Shown here: piece by piece, positions 39,741 to 47,787 of the stretch
Layout: each line of letters starts with the position of its first letter
Numbering within the stretch: the stretch's first letter is position 1
Origin: a virus
IMG/VR virus record: IMGVR_UViG_3300020583_000010
Location: 62,001 to 126,000 of that record
Direction: 5' to 3' (one strand)
Length of the DNA stretch: 64,000 nt
Made by a program: the position numbers and the translations under genes
Notes under the pieces: generated by a model
Seen by the model: the letters and a program-made list of their open reading frames with translations, nothing else
Told to the model about the DNA's origin: nothing
The model's database searches: none

Positions 39741-40145
39741 ATGACTGACATCGTAGAAGTCGGAACCCTGGTCCTGTACCACGGACCCAATAAACTCTAC
39801 CATGGCCTAGCTTTCGTCTCTCGTAAGATCAGTGGTTACGATTCTGATTCCTACGTGCTCGTTCCCTTCGTGTTCGATGAGGGTGAAGTGGTAGGGGTTA
39901 ACAGTGGTAGCATCGACACTGATCGCCAGAACTTCACGACGGTACAGCTGCCGGAGGTCCCTGTGGAAGAGAAGCCCGGTTACTACTGCTCTTCTAGCCA
40001 CTACTTCTACCGACACGACCCCAGCGCGGATGACGAGTGGATTTACTGGAGTAATCTGAGGGCAGAGTGGTCTAGGCCTGATCACATCACCAAGCTCACT
40101 CCTGCTGAACGCCAGAAAGAGCTCACCTATCTTGGAGGTCTGTAA
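39741..40145 (+). CDS. PGYY-family phage protein
   Basis: 134 residues: a beta-rich first half (VEVGTLVLYHGPNKLYHGLA), then EVPVEEKPGYYCSSSHYFYR and WIYWSNLRAEW. Shares the order charged linker, P-G-Y-[YF], Trp-containing end with the genes at 47168, 54029, 54584 and 55462. ATG chosen for AGAGG nine bases upstream. Function unknown. Confidence 0.65.
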   Translation: MTDIVEVGTLVLYHGPNKLYHGLAFVSRKISGYDSDSYVLVPFVFDEGEVVGVNSGSIDTDRQNFTTVQLPEVPVEEKPGYYCSSSHYFYRHDPSADDEWIYWSNLRAEWSRPDHITKLTPAERQKELTYLGGL

Positions 40146-40148
40146 GCT

Positions 40149-40382
40149 ATGCCTCTCACTTCTGCTCAAGCTCGCAAAGTTCAGGCTTTGAGCTACGGTC
40201 AAGGCCGAATCGATCAGTCGCTCAGTGCTATTCCCTACACAGTTGAGGTTCCGCAATACATAAAGGATCTACCCCGCTATTTCGCTGAGTGGGTAGAGAA
40301 GTCTGCTCCTTGGGCAATGATCGACTCCTTCATGTGGGACGCATTCATAGAGAACTACGAACCGCCCAACACGAGAGGGTGA
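40149..40382 (+). CDS. hypothetical protein
   Basis: 77 residues, aromatic-rich C-terminus (LPRYFAEWVEKSAPWAMIDS). GGAGG site. No family recognised. Confidence 0.62.
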   Translation: MPLTSAQARKVQALSYGQGRIDQSLSAIPYTVEVPQYIKDLPRYFAEWVEKSAPWAMIDSFMWDAFIENYEPPNTRG

Positions 40383-40389
40383 GGTAATC

Positions 40390-40560
40390 ATGACTGAGAT
40401 GTACCTACCGTGTGGCTGCTACCACGCTGGTCATTCTATTCCTTGCCAAACTCGTTCCATCAACAGCGAGTTTGCTGGCAAGTTCCCAGGTGACACGGAG
40501 AAGTCTCTCGCTGTCAAGGCTGCTAAGCTCGCTGTACTCCGGCTTAAGGAAAGGGTTTAG
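40390..40560 (+). CDS. hypothetical 56-residue protein
   Basis: MYLPCGCYHAGHSIPCQTRS places three cysteines and two histidines near the start, likely a zinc site; helical basic tail. GAGG upstream of the ATG. Confidence 0.6.
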   Translation: MTEMYLPCGCYHAGHSIPCQTRSINSEFAGKFPGDTEKSLAVKAAKLAVLRLKERV

Positions 40561-40562
40561 TC

Positions 40563-40808
40563 ATGACCGAATCTGTCACCACTCCCATGCTGGATAAGCT
40601 CAGCGCCGAGAAGTACAAGACCGAGATCATACATGAGTTTCTTGAGTTCTGTGAGGAACATAGTGTGTATCTTGCAACCTTCCATACAGGCACGAGCAAC
40701 GGCTTCTACCATCCTGCTACGCAACGAGCAACGGATCTGTTGATGGCTAAGTTCATCGGAGTCGACATGAACATTGTTGAGCAGGAAGGAAGCGAATGCC
40801 TAAGCTGA
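40563..40808 (+). CDS. hypothetical protein
   Basis: 81 residues, helical and acidic, with YLATFHTGTSNGFYHPATQR in the middle. No family recognised. Ribosome site GGAAAGGG. Confidence 0.62.
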   Translation: MTESVTTPMLDKLSAEKYKTEIIHEFLEFCEEHSVYLATFHTGTSNGFYHPATQRATDLLMAKFIGVDMNIVEQEGSECLS

Positions 40809-41098
40809 TCATCGAGTCTCAGCCGGACTATGGTTTCTCTCGCATCGAACGTGAAGTCGACAGTCTGGATGATGCCTGGAAGACGATTCTAGCTGATCTG
40901 GAATTGTCCAGGGTCACTCCTGACTTCGCTGCCGAGGTGGGTTACGAATTCGGGCGCCACACCCTAGCTTGGAAAGAGTACGGTCGGAGCCTTGGCGAGC
41001 AAGACATGCCAGGAGCAAACCACAACGGCTTCACTTTCACTATAGAGGACGGTCCTGAAATGTTCATTGTCTTCACCTACGAGGAAGACAATGCTTGA
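40796..41098 (+). CDS. hypothetical protein
   Basis: 100 residues, acidic alpha-beta (PDYGFSRIEREVDSLDDAW; FTIEDGPEMFIVFTYEE). Overlaps the previous gene by 13 bases. GGAAG site. Confidence 0.62.
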   Translation: MPKLIIESQPDYGFSRIEREVDSLDDAWKTILADLELSRVTPDFAAEVGYEFGRHTLAWKEYGRSLGEQDMPGANHNGFTFTIEDGPEMFIVFTYEEDNA

Positions 41099-41144
41099 GG
41101 TAGACGAGGGTAAGCAGAAAGACTTAGCCCTAGGAGAGATTAGC

Positions 41145-41360
41145 ATGGTACGTTCAAGCCGCAAGATAGATTTGTCTAGACGGCAGGATAAGATGTGTGG
41201 CAATAAACGGCCGTACGCCACTCGTGAGGCTGCTCTCAGTGCCGTGGAAGACCTGGAAAGCCGAACAGGCGACGTGAATAGAATGGTAGTATACAAGTGC
41301 CATTATTGCGATCAATTTCATTTCGGCCACCTGCCGGGTAGCAAGCGTCTAAAGAAGTAG
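41145..41360 (+). CDS. small zinc-ribbon protein
   Basis: 71 residues with MCGNKRPYATREAALSAVED and YKCHYCDQFHFGHLPG: C ... C-x-x-C ... H-x-x-H. The ATG at 41145 has AGGAGA seven bases upstream. A longer in-frame start at 41091 overlaps the previous stop. Confidence 0.62.
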   Translation: MVRSSRKIDLSRRQDKMCGNKRPYATREAALSAVEDLESRTGDVNRMVVYKCHYCDQFHFGHLPGSKRLKK

Positions 41361-41367
41361 GGATTAA

Positions 41368-41598
41368 ATGTCTGAGAACACAGCAGTACTGCTCGTTCAA
41401 GACTGGACTACAGTCTGCTCACGGTGCCTCTACCAGGTCTTGCCAGAGGCCAAGACACATGTTAGGATTGCAGGCTACGGACCTCCAGCTAACGGGTGCG
41501 GAGCACTCTTCACTGGAATCGCGTCAGCGGAACCAGGAAAGTTCAACGATGCCAGGCTGCATGAGATGCGCCCCGATCTGAAAGTGGTTAGACTGTAA
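41368..41598 (+). CDS. hypothetical Cys-containing protein
   Basis: 76 residues; TVCSRCLYQVLPEAKTHVRI and GCGALFTGI hint at a single zinc knuckle. No family recognised. Confidence 0.6.
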   Translation: MSENTAVLLVQDWTTVCSRCLYQVLPEAKTHVRIAGYGPPANGCGALFTGIASAEPGKFNDARLHEMRPDLKVVRL

Positions 41599-41792
41599 TG
41601 GACCCTAATGAAGTTCTCAGACTCATGCGCAGCTCTGCAAAGCGCATTCACGCCATGCTGCTGCTAGATGACAATGAGGCAGTTACTCTAGCCGACGCTG
41701 TTGAGGCTATGGATGACTGGCTTCGCAAAGGCGGATTTCTTCCCGACGACTGGGACCCGGAGATTAATCAGGCGTTCGGGGATTGTAAATGA
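41598..41792 (+). CDS. hypothetical acidic helical protein
   Basis: 64 residues (LRLMRSSAKRIHAMLLLDDN; AVEAMDDWLRKGGFLPDDWD). TAATG overlap with the previous stop. No family recognised. Confidence 0.62.
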   Translation: MDPNEVLRLMRSSAKRIHAMLLLDDNEAVTLADAVEAMDDWLRKGGFLPDDWDPEINQAFGDCK

Positions 41793-41932
41793 ACAGTTAC
41801 AGACTTACAGGATTGTTCCGGTGTGCTGATTGCTCCAAGGTTCACCAGTACAGCAGGGTCACGGTAGCTTCTCGCTGCTCATGCGGCGCTGACCTTCACA
41901 AGCGTGCACAGCAGCTCATGGATAGGAAGTAA
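41789..41932 (+). CDS. 47-residue zinc-ribbon protein
   Basis: LFRCADCSKVHQYSR and ASRCSCGADLHKR give two cysteine knuckles of a classical zinc ribbon. AATGA overlap with the previous stop. Confidence 0.65.
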   Translation: MNSYRLTGLFRCADCSKVHQYSRVTVASRCSCGADLHKRAQQLMDRK

Positions 41933-41937
41933 CAAGA

Positions 41938-42210
41938 ATGCAGTGGCGTGCTCTTGTGAGAGCCGACAGCGGCTATCTTATGGGCTTCGCAGATCAGGAT
42001 GGGAATTCCATGATAGTGTGGAGTGACTGCCGTAGTACTGTGTCACGGCAGCCGGTGTTCTACTCGTCTGAGTCAGATGCCTATGAAGCCCTGATCAACT
42101 GGGCTGAGCAAATGCTAGTTGAATTAGAAGCTAATGAGTTCTGGGGTAAGAATTTCCATATTCAGTACACAGATCTAGGTTCAACTGTTAGAGAGAAAGA
42201 GAACAAATAG
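41938..42210 (+). CDS. hypothetical protein
   Basis: 90 residues (MQWRALVRADSGYLMGFADQ; AEQMLVELEANEFWGKNF). AGGAAG site. No family recognised. Confidence 0.62.
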   Translation: MQWRALVRADSGYLMGFADQDGNSMIVWSDCRSTVSRQPVFYSSESDAYEALINWAEQMLVELEANEFWGKNFHIQYTDLGSTVREKENK

Positions 42211-42211
42211 A

Positions 42212-42518
42212 ATGACTTACTATGCGCAAGAGCTCAGATGGATCACCGGTGACTGGCTCACGATCGGTGCTGAGTATGCTACGCTGGAGGAAGCAGCTGG
42301 ATACATATACCAACGGCGACACTTACCACATCGCTGGACAAGACCTCAGGAACCTTGGTAGGCTGATCACAAAGATCCTAGCGGAAGAGGACAAAGTGAC
42401 AAGGTACGAAGCTCTAGACGGCTTCACCAACACCTACACTACGGGAGTTAACCTACTCGGAGCAACAGACATGACTCACTACTCGGTTACCTTCATTCAA
42501 CTGCTGCCGAGTCCGTGA
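42212..42518 (+). pseudogene. gene apparently split by a +1 frameshift
   Basis: The frame from 42212 reads MTYYAQELRWITGDWLTIGA then EYATLEEAAGYIY and stops at 42362. The +1 frame carries the plausible continuation TNGDTYHIAGQDLRNLGRLI to 42518. Joined near 42306 they give one ordinary protein of about 100 residues. The second frame has no ribosome site of its own. Indel, sequencing error or programmed shift cannot be told apart. Confidence 0.5.
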
Positions 42519-42533
42519 GGTTTTCTAGGGCAT

Positions 42534-42704
42534 ATGACAGATCAGACGTGCGTATGGTGCGGCCATGAGGCCAAAGATCATACCCGCGAAGGTTGTCGAG
42601 GTGTGAGTCGCAAATATGTGCAGACTGGTGGTATCATAGACGTACAGTGCAGATGCACTCGCAGATTCGTTGAACGCGCAGAGATAAAAGGAGATGTATT
42701 GTGA
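42534..42704 (+). CDS. 56-residue Cys-rich zinc protein
   Basis: TCVWCGHEAKDHTREGCRG then VQCRCTRRF: at least five cysteines and two histidines, likely zinc-binding. Overlaps the start of the secreted protein at 42701 by four bases. Confidence 0.62.
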   Translation: MTDQTCVWCGHEAKDHTREGCRGVSRKYVQTGGIIDVQCRCTRRFVERAEIKGDVL

Positions 42705-43285
42705 AGATCAAACTGATCGTCCCGGCCATCCTGGCTGCTCTTGCCGTGCCTGTTCTCATGGCCTCTACCGCCTCTGCTCATGCCGGTCGCCACCACTACC
42801 ATGTGGTAGTCTCAGGAGCGCCGTACGCTGGGCACACTGACTGGAATGAGCTTACTCCGAATGGTGTCGAGGGACAACAGAACTTCAAGTACCTTGACCG
42901 CGAAGAGAGGCTTAATGCTCTCAAAACAGTGCAGGCTGCTCAGTCTATGAATCTTCCTACTTACGCGGCTGTCATCGCGATTGCCACTGCTTTACAAGAG
43001 AGCGGACTGCATAATTATACAGAGTCCGTCGATCATGACTCACTGGGCACCTTCCAGCAGCGCCCATCCATGGGCTGGGGGACTGTTTCTGAAATCGAGG
43101 ACCCGGCATACGCCGCGAAAGCTTTTCTTCGAGGGCTGGAGCAGGTAGACTACCAGAGTATGAGTGTCACGGACGCTGCACAGTCTGTGCAGCGGTCAGC
43201 CGATCCATATGCTTATGCTCAGTGGACTGCAGAGGCAGCCCACGTTGTCCAGCAAATCTCGAATGGAGTAAACTATGTCAGCTGA
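42701..43285 (+). CDS. secreted lysozyme-like muralytic protein
   Basis: 194 residues, GTG start after AAAGGAG. Signal peptide KIKLIVPAILAALAVPVLMA with an A-S-A type cleavage site, then a His-rich spacer. The domain has YAAVIAIATALQESGLHNYT and SLGTFQQRPSMGWGT, the pattern of an actinobacterial exported lysozyme-fold (transglycosylase-like) family. The Glu of LQESGL is the likely catalytic acid. Second exported cell-wall-type protein in the window, with the LysM/Rpf protein at 15981. Confidence 0.75.
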   Translation: MKIKLIVPAILAALAVPVLMASTASAHAGRHHYHVVVSGAPYAGHTDWNELTPNGVEGQQNFKYLDREERLNALKTVQAAQSMNLPTYAAVIAIATALQESGLHNYTESVDHDSLGTFQQRPSMGWGTVSEIEDPAYAAKAFLRGLEQVDYQSMSVTDAAQSVQRSADPYAYAQWTAEAAHVVQQISNGVNYVS

Positions 43286-43589
43286 ATACACGAACCCATA
43301 CATTCATCAGTTTCATCCTGAGGGTAGTCCTCTCATCACTCAAATCGATAGAAAGAACTACTCTGCCGACGAGTATGATATATTTGTAGTTGTCTCTGAA
43401 AAGAGCGACGCGGATAAAGCGGCTATTGCTGAAGCACGTGAAGCAAAGCGTCAGGGTTACAGGGCACGAGCAGATCGAGCTGATGCTTGGCGAGAAAACT
43501 ATATAGCAGACTATGAGAAGCATCATGGGCACAAGCCCTCAGGGTACGTACCGGTGATGACTCTAGATGGACAGATTACAGGACTGTGA
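43275..43589 (+). CDS. hypothetical charged protein
   Basis: 104 residues with a helical basic-acidic middle (AEAREAKRQGYRARADRADA). Overlaps the secreted protein by 11 bases. No family recognised. Confidence 0.62.
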   Translation: MSAEYTNPYIHQFHPEGSPLITQIDRKNYSADEYDIFVVVSEKSDADKAAIAEAREAKRQGYRARADRADAWRENYIADYEKHHGHKPSGYVPVMTLDGQITGL

Positions 43590-43608
43590 AAGACTGTGGA
43601 GCGTGCAA

Positions 43609-43740
43609 ATGATCTGGTATTACCGCTACAAGCCACTGAAGCCAAACCGTGAAGATGAGCAGTGGACTATGTGGTTCCCGTTAGTTGAATTCCGTTTTGT
43701 CTGCTACAATGTCGCTGCTATTGAATTTAAAGAGCTCTGA
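43609..43740 (+). CDS. 43-residue aromatic-rich protein
   Basis: MIWYYRYKPLKPNREDEQWT then MWFPLVEFRFVCYNV. Overlaps the next start (TGATGG). No family recognised. Confidence 0.55.
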   Translation: MIWYYRYKPLKPNREDEQWTMWFPLVEFRFVCYNVAAIEFKEL

Positions 43741-43961
43741 TGGCTAATCATAAGGACGCCGCAGTCGCACGAGTTCCTGCTAGGCTTCTTCTTGAAGCCC
43801 TTACGGTCGCTCTAGAGCACGGACTCCAGATTGTCCCTAATATAACTGGAGAAGGATTCAGGTACTATGATGTGTCTGCCGCTGGAGAAGTTTACTACCA
43901 AGTAGTCTTTAGTCCAGAAACTGCTAAGTGGGAACTGATTTATGTTGGAGACGAAGATTAA
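43740..43961 (+). CDS. hypothetical protein
   Basis: 73 residues, alpha then beta (PARLLLEALTVALEHGLQIV; EVYYQVVFSPETAKWELIYV). No family recognised. Confidence 0.62.
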   Translation: MANHKDAAVARVPARLLLEALTVALEHGLQIVPNITGEGFRYYDVSAAGEVYYQVVFSPETAKWELIYVGDED

Positions 43962-44330
43962 ATGACTTATGATATTGATCAACTCGTAGAGCGGTTCCTG
44001 TCTTGGCCGCTCCCTCGCACCGTCTGTGCGGACACATGCACCGTAACACCGGATCATAACAATGTGTGGCACCGTTCGGGTACCAATCTGCTTACTCAAG
44101 CCGAAGCTAAGCAAATGCTTGAATATCTTCTTGAGCAGCCTGAGAGTACTTCGTGGTACGTGCTTGAGATCTGGACTGACAAGGAAGGATGGGCCTATTT
44201 GGACGACTACCCTGGCACGTGTGAGGGATTTGAACAGGCAAATAGCCTTCTTATGAAACTTCTTGCACAGAATGACACACGGTATGACTATCGTATACGC
44301 GCTGTAGCCTCTCAAGAAGAGGCTCAGTGA
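43962..44330 (+). CDS. hypothetical protein
   Basis: 122 residues (VERFLSWPLPRTVCADTCTV; LEQPESTSWYVLEIWTDKEG). No gap to the previous gene. No family recognised. Confidence 0.62.
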   Translation: MTYDIDQLVERFLSWPLPRTVCADTCTVTPDHNNVWHRSGTNLLTQAEAKQMLEYLLEQPESTSWYVLEIWTDKEGWAYLDDYPGTCEGFEQANSLLMKLLAQNDTRYDYRIRAVASQEEAQ

Positions 44331-44527
44331 GCCGGATACAGGCACTGATGCTAAATAGATTTATCAGGTGGCCGATCGGCGAGCGCTACCTCATCGTTGA
44401 CACTGAAACCAATAAGCACGCCAAGCACTCGGAAGGGCATGAGGTCTTGTTTCATACCACAAGTGTGGTAGACTGGCTACTAAGGCACCTCAACGAGGGC
44501 AAAAGCTACCGTGGACTGGAGTTCTGA
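44327..44527 (+). CDS. hypothetical protein
   Basis: 66 residues, GTG start in a GTGA overlap with the previous stop. RFIRWPIGERYLIVDTETNK then a helix. No family recognised. Confidence 0.58.
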   Translation: MSRIQALMLNRFIRWPIGERYLIVDTETNKHAKHSEGHEVLFHTTSVVDWLLRHLNEGKSYRGLEF

Positions 44528-45153
44528 TGACTAACCAACGTAAGTGGAAGTTCCTGAGGGACGTGGATGGAAAGATCAAATCTAACTCAGGAGAGCATGA
44601 GTGGGCAGTAGGCCAGTGGTATCACGAGAGTGATGTGTCTCTTTGCAATTCGGGCTTTCACTCTTCTGATGAGATCCGTCAAGCCTTCGGTTACGTTCAG
44701 GGCGAGTACCTCGCACGTGTAGAGGTCAAGGGACATCCTGTTTCCAGCAATGACAAGCATGCGCATCCTTCAATGAAGCTGGTCGAGGTATATCGCTGGA
44801 CTAAGGCTGACAGCGTTGCTCTTGCTGCTTATGCGGCTGAGCTTGTCCTCTCGAACTACGAGGCTGTGTATCCTAACGATTTGCGACCTCGTAAGGCTAT
44901 TGAAGCTGCTCAAACTTACATCGCTGACCCATCAGAAGAAAACCGGAGCTCGGCGTACTCGGCGGCGGACTCGGCGCGCTCGGCGTACTCGGCGGCGTAC
45001 TCGGCGTACTCGGCGGCGTACTCGGCGGCGGACTCGGCGCGCTCGGCGTACTCGGCGCGCTCGGCGTACTCGGCGCGCTCGGCGGCGTACTTGCTCAACA
45101 AGATAGAACTGTGGTTTAAAAATCGTATTAGCTCTCTGGAGAAGGTGAGCTGA
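44527..45153 (+). CDS. DUF7666-like protein with Ser-Ala-Tyr/Arg/Asp repeat region
   Basis: 208 residues. The N-terminal half has LCNSGFHSSDEIRQAFGY and YLARVEVKGHPVSS, like the DUF7666 domain of phage and bacterial proteins. Residues about 140-192 are five-residue repeats of the type A-Y-S-A-A / A-D-S-A-R, encoded by G+C-rich DNA at 44950-45090 unlike its surroundings. This repeat is prone to slippage. A helical tail (LLNKIELWFKNRISSLEKVS) ends the protein. Function unknown. Confidence 0.68.
   Translation: MTNQRKWKFLRDVDGKIKSNSGEHEWAVGQWYHESDVSLCNSGFHSSDEIRQAFGYVQGEYLARVEVKGHPVSSNDKHAHPSMKLVEVYRWTKADSVALAAYAAELVLSNYEAVYPNDLRPRKAIEAAQTYIADPSEENRSSAYSAADSARSAYSAAYSAYSAAYSAADSARSAYSARSAYSARSAAYLLNKIELWFKNRISSLEKVS
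44950..45088. repeat. in-gene G+C-rich short tandem repeats
   Basis: Units of TCGGCGTAC, TCGGCGGCG, GACTCGGCGCGC and TACTCGGCG alternate for about 140 bp. Length may vary between isolates. Confidence 0.75.
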
Positions 45154-45245
45154 TGCTAAAAGCGGCTGCCGCTGGAATGCTTACCGGGAAAAGAATCCGG
45201 GAAGAACTGTTCAAGTCTGTCAGAGTAAACTATAGGAAGTACTGA
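45153..45245 (+). CDS. 30-residue basic peptide
   Basis: MLKAAAAGMLTGKRIREELF then a short basic end. Overlaps the stop before and the start after (TGATG), which supports translation. Confidence 0.5.
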   Translation: MLKAAAAGMLTGKRIREELFKSVRVNYRKY

Positions 45246-45562
45246 TGCTTGAGACGACAACCTATACCGGAGTTATGGAAAGCGTGGCTGCTCTTGAAGA
45301 CCTTGAGTTCAGTCCTCCCTGCGACGGGCGTTATCACAGTCTCGAAGGAGTCGGAGATCCCGTATGGGTAGTCCGCTATCCTACTATGCCCTGTACACCG
45401 CGTCATAGAGGTCCTTTTCTGTTCTGCGCTGGGTGCATTGGCAGGCTGCAACGAGAAGTCAGGAAAGCAGAAGAACTGGAACTCCCTGGAAACTGCGGGC
45501 GCTGCGCGGATGATGGTATACGTACACCATGGGATGGAACCTACACATTGGAGGCTTTGTAA
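45245..45562 (+). CDS. zinc protein of the L-x-F-x-P-P-C family
   Basis: 105 residues: ALEDLEFSPPCDGRYH near the start, then FLFCAGCIGRLQREV and GNCGRCADD. Shares its layout with the genes at 52950 and 56133 (short acidic lead, conserved L-x-F-x-P, Cys/His pairs, terminal C-x-x-C). Probably a treble-clef or double zinc-ribbon adaptor. Confidence 0.62.
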   Translation: MLETTTYTGVMESVAALEDLEFSPPCDGRYHSLEGVGDPVWVVRYPTMPCTPRHRGPFLFCAGCIGRLQREVRKAEELELPGNCGRCADDGIRTPWDGTYTLEAL

Positions 45563-45768
45563 TGACTAATCCCTATGGGCTAGAAGGCGCTGGTGCATAC
45601 TGCCAGAACACTGAACCTGCTGTATACGAACTGCGAGCCAGCAGACACGGCGAGTACTGGTCTACGCTCGGCAGCTCTGCCAATATAAACAGACTTGAAT
45701 CAGTCCAAGCTTTTCTAGAAGAAAACGGCTGGACTGTGGAAATACGGCCGGAAGAGGACTATTACTGA
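45562..45768 (+). CDS. hypothetical protein
   Basis: 68 residues (ELRASRHGEYWSTLGSSANI; FLEENGWTVEIRPEEDYY). TAATG overlap with the previous stop. No family recognised. Confidence 0.6.
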   Translation: MTNPYGLEGAGAYCQNTEPAVYELRASRHGEYWSTLGSSANINRLESVQAFLEENGWTVEIRPEEDYY

Positions 45769-45860
45769 TGCTTATTCCTTTCAAGTACTACCTGCATGAC
45801 TCGTCGTACCTGGACGAGGACACTGAAACCGGTGATGTTACAATTCTTTCGGCCAAATAA
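45768..45860 (+). CDS. 30-residue acidic peptide
   Basis: MLIPFKYYLHDSSYLDEDTE then a short end. TGATG overlap with the gene before. Function unknown. Confidence 0.45.
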   Translation: MLIPFKYYLHDSSYLDEDTETGDVTILSAK

Positions 45861-45869
45861 GGAACTAAA

Positions 45870-46142
45870 ATGAAAGTACTATTCAGTGAGTGGCGCCCGC
45901 TAAAGGATGAGGACATGGCAGTCAGGGATGTCTCTATTCAGACGAAGGGTGAGTGGGTAGACATCAAGTCATGGAAACTCAAGCAGAGTAACCCTGATCT
46001 ATATGAGGATCTTGAAGACACCAGTATCTATGTCCTCTACCAGAATGATCTGGCGGCTACCTTCGAACGGCATGCGTCTGTACTTGAAGAGATCGCTGCC
46101 TTCATCGCAAGCTACCCGGAGTACACCAATGTCATCGAATAA
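45870..46142 (+). CDS. hypothetical protein
   Basis: 90 residues (VRDVSIQTKGEWVDIKSWKL; ATFERHASVLEEIAAFIASY). AAGGAA site. No family recognised. Confidence 0.62.
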   Translation: MKVLFSEWRPLKDEDMAVRDVSIQTKGEWVDIKSWKLKQSNPDLYEDLEDTSIYVLYQNDLAATFERHASVLEEIAAFIASYPEYTNVIE

Positions 46143-46275
46143 GGAGAAGCAGTTTAAGAAAGCCAGTCGGGCCCATATGCTGAGCGAGGTATGGGAGTCC
46201 TTCAAACACGCGTATGTAGGCCTCACAGTCATTATCTGTGTAGTGGTAGGCCTTCTGCTGCTCATGGTGCGATGA
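46129..46275 (+). CDS. small membrane protein
   Basis: 48 residues: charged N-terminus with KEKQFKKASRAHML, then YVGLTVIICVVVGLLLLMV. Overlaps both neighbours. Function unknown. Confidence 0.6.
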   Translation: MSSNKEKQFKKASRAHMLSEVWESFKHAYVGLTVIICVVVGLLLLMVR

Positions 46276-46373
46276 TGGCTATCGGCTACTTCATCTTCGT
46301 GGGACTAAGTGCGCTGGTGGCTCTCATAGGTATTGTGAGAATAGGATGGGGTAAGCGACACGATGCAGATTAA
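46272..46373 (+). CDS. 33-residue membrane peptide
   Basis: MAIGYFIFVGLSALVALIGI then a basic tail GWGKRHDAD. ATGA overlap with the previous gene. A holin-like pair with the gene before is conceivable but not shown. Confidence 0.55.
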   Translation: MMAIGYFIFVGLSALVALIGIVRIGWGKRHDAD

Positions 46374-46560
46374 TTGGGCTGCTGTATCTGATGAGTATAT
46401 TGTTTCAGGATTTATGGGCCGCCCGGCAGAGCAGCACACCCGGATATTGACAAAACGCGCTGAGGCTGTCATGCTGTATGAAGAGTGGAAGACTAACCCG
46501 GCATGGTCCAGTGTAACTATCACGCATGTCACCAGGCAGAAAGGAACAAGCAATGGCTAA
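46363..46560 (+). CDS. hypothetical protein
   Basis: 65 residues (AVSDEYIVSGFMGRPAEQHT; AVMLYEEWKTNPAWSSVTIT). Overlaps both neighbours. No family recognised. Confidence 0.58.
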   Translation: MQINWAAVSDEYIVSGFMGRPAEQHTRILTKRAEAVMLYEEWKTNPAWSSVTITHVTRQKGTSNG

Positions 46561-46984
46561 CATTGTCAAACTTGAAGACACGATGGCTTTTATCGAGGCC
46601 AATCCTGAGAAGCACAATCAAAAGTACTGGGCTCAGCAGACACCTTGTAGCACTTCGTATTGCTATGCAGGCCTGGCTATTGCCCAAGAATACCCCAAAG
46701 CCAAGTTCCTTTTTTATGATAATTGGGACACTTCGGACCCTGAGCTGCTTGCTTCGACTGTAGAAATCAACGGTGAAATGTATGATGTTGAAACACTGGC
46801 CTCTAAGATTCTAGAGCTCGATAAAAAAGACTCAGACATCCTGTTCGATTCAGACAACTCTGTGAGTCTGCTTCGAGAAATGGTTGATGCTCTCAAGAAC
46901 GGTGAGAGCCTTGAGGTCCATGGCCCGACCTATGAACAGGATGAAGACTGGTACTGGACAGCAGACGAGAACTACTATGACTGA
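46553..46984 (+). CDS. hypothetical protein with C-x4-C-Y-A-G motif
   Basis: 143 residues. MAFIEANPEKHNQKYWAQQT then CSTSYCYAGLAIA resembles a recurrent actinophage/actinobacterial unknown family whose hallmark is a Cys-containing segment ending A-G-x-A. An acidic C-terminus follows (DEDWYWTADENYYD). AAAGGAA site. Confidence 0.62.
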   Translation: MANIVKLEDTMAFIEANPEKHNQKYWAQQTPCSTSYCYAGLAIAQEYPKAKFLFYDNWDTSDPELLASTVEINGEMYDVETLASKILELDKKDSDILFDSDNSVSLLREMVDALKNGESLEVHGPTYEQDEDWYWTADENYYD

Positions 46985-47168
46985 TCGTTATGTCGTTGAA
47001 CGTACCACTGCCAGTAATTCTGGACTCAGATACTTCATTCGAGACCTTGAAACTTCTGAACCGGTTCGCGATGACGATGAGACCAACTATATCGTCAGAT
47101 TCAAATCAACTGAACACGCGCAGTTCGCAGCTGACCAGCTTAATGCTAAACACCGAGGAAGCGTGTGA
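46977..47168 (+). CDS. hypothetical protein
   Basis: 63 residues: RYVVERTTASNSGLRYFIRD then IVRFKSTEHAQFAADQLNAK. The second segment resembles the end of the gene at 52756 (YRHIGSAQYHADKLNEKEEG). A small paralog pair. Confidence 0.62.
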   Translation: MTDRYVVERTTASNSGLRYFIRDLETSEPVRDDDETNYIVRFKSTEHAQFAADQLNAKHRGSV

Positions 47169-47551
47169 TGACAGATAAGCAGGAAGTCACTGAAGGTAGT
47201 ACAGTCTACTACCATGGCGCTGACCATGAACAGGGTTTCTACACTGTTTCCCATATCAGTAGGCATCGTTATTATGTAGATCTGGTTCGTATTTTGAAGG
47301 ACCGTCTCGACAAGTTTGGAGGTATTTCTATTGGAGATGTGACAGTCGTCCCGGTCCCTGATCTCCCAGAACTGCGGCCGGGATACTATGTGCAGTCGAC
47401 TATCCACACTAAGAATGTAGACCGTTATATCCTAAACTCTGCGGAAGAGTGGCTATGGATCGATCCCATAACCTTTGAAGTGGTTCCTCTCAGTAAGGGT
47501 GTTCTGCCGACACATCCTCTTCGTGATCTCAAGCGGGTGGATGGCTGGTGA
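47168..47551 (+). CDS. PGYY-family phage protein
   Basis: 127 residues: VTEGSTVYYHGADHEQGFYT, then VPDLPELRPGYYVQSTIHTK and EEWLWIDPITFEV. Same layout as 39741, including the N-terminal Y-H-G. Function unknown. Confidence 0.65.
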   Translation: MTDKQEVTEGSTVYYHGADHEQGFYTVSHISRHRYYVDLVRILKDRLDKFGGISIGDVTVVPVPDLPELRPGYYVQSTIHTKNVDRYILNSAEEWLWIDPITFEVVPLSKGVLPTHPLRDLKRVDGW

Positions 47552-47787
47552 GCCAGTACTGCGCGGATTTGGACTGGGCTCCGGACTGGATAAGCGACTT
47601 CAAGGCCTGGGGTAAGGGATGGGAGTGCGCGTATTGCAGGGAAGTGCACGAAGAGGACTCTAAATATCCTATATTCATATTCTCTGTCACCGAGGGCACT
47701 AGTCTGGTTAGTTTTCTCAAGGTGCTTGATGAACACGTAGAGAATGTGCATTACGGCCCTGATGCCTACGAGGGAGAGCTGTCTTAA
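47548..47787 (+). CDS. hypothetical zinc-knuckle protein
   Basis: 79 residues, GTG start in a GTGA overlap. KGWECAYCREVHEEDSK then DEHVENVHYG: C-x-x-C ... H-x4-H, a C2H2-like finger. Confidence 0.6.
   Translation: MSQYCADLDWAPDWISDFKAWGKGWECAYCREVHEEDSKYPIFIFSVTEGTSLVSFLKVLDEHVENVHYGPDAYEGELS

Noticed and set aside
44816-45106. Arg/Thr-repeat ORF
   Set aside because: Out-of-frame reading of the Ser-Ala-Tyr repeat region in the DUF7666-like gene.
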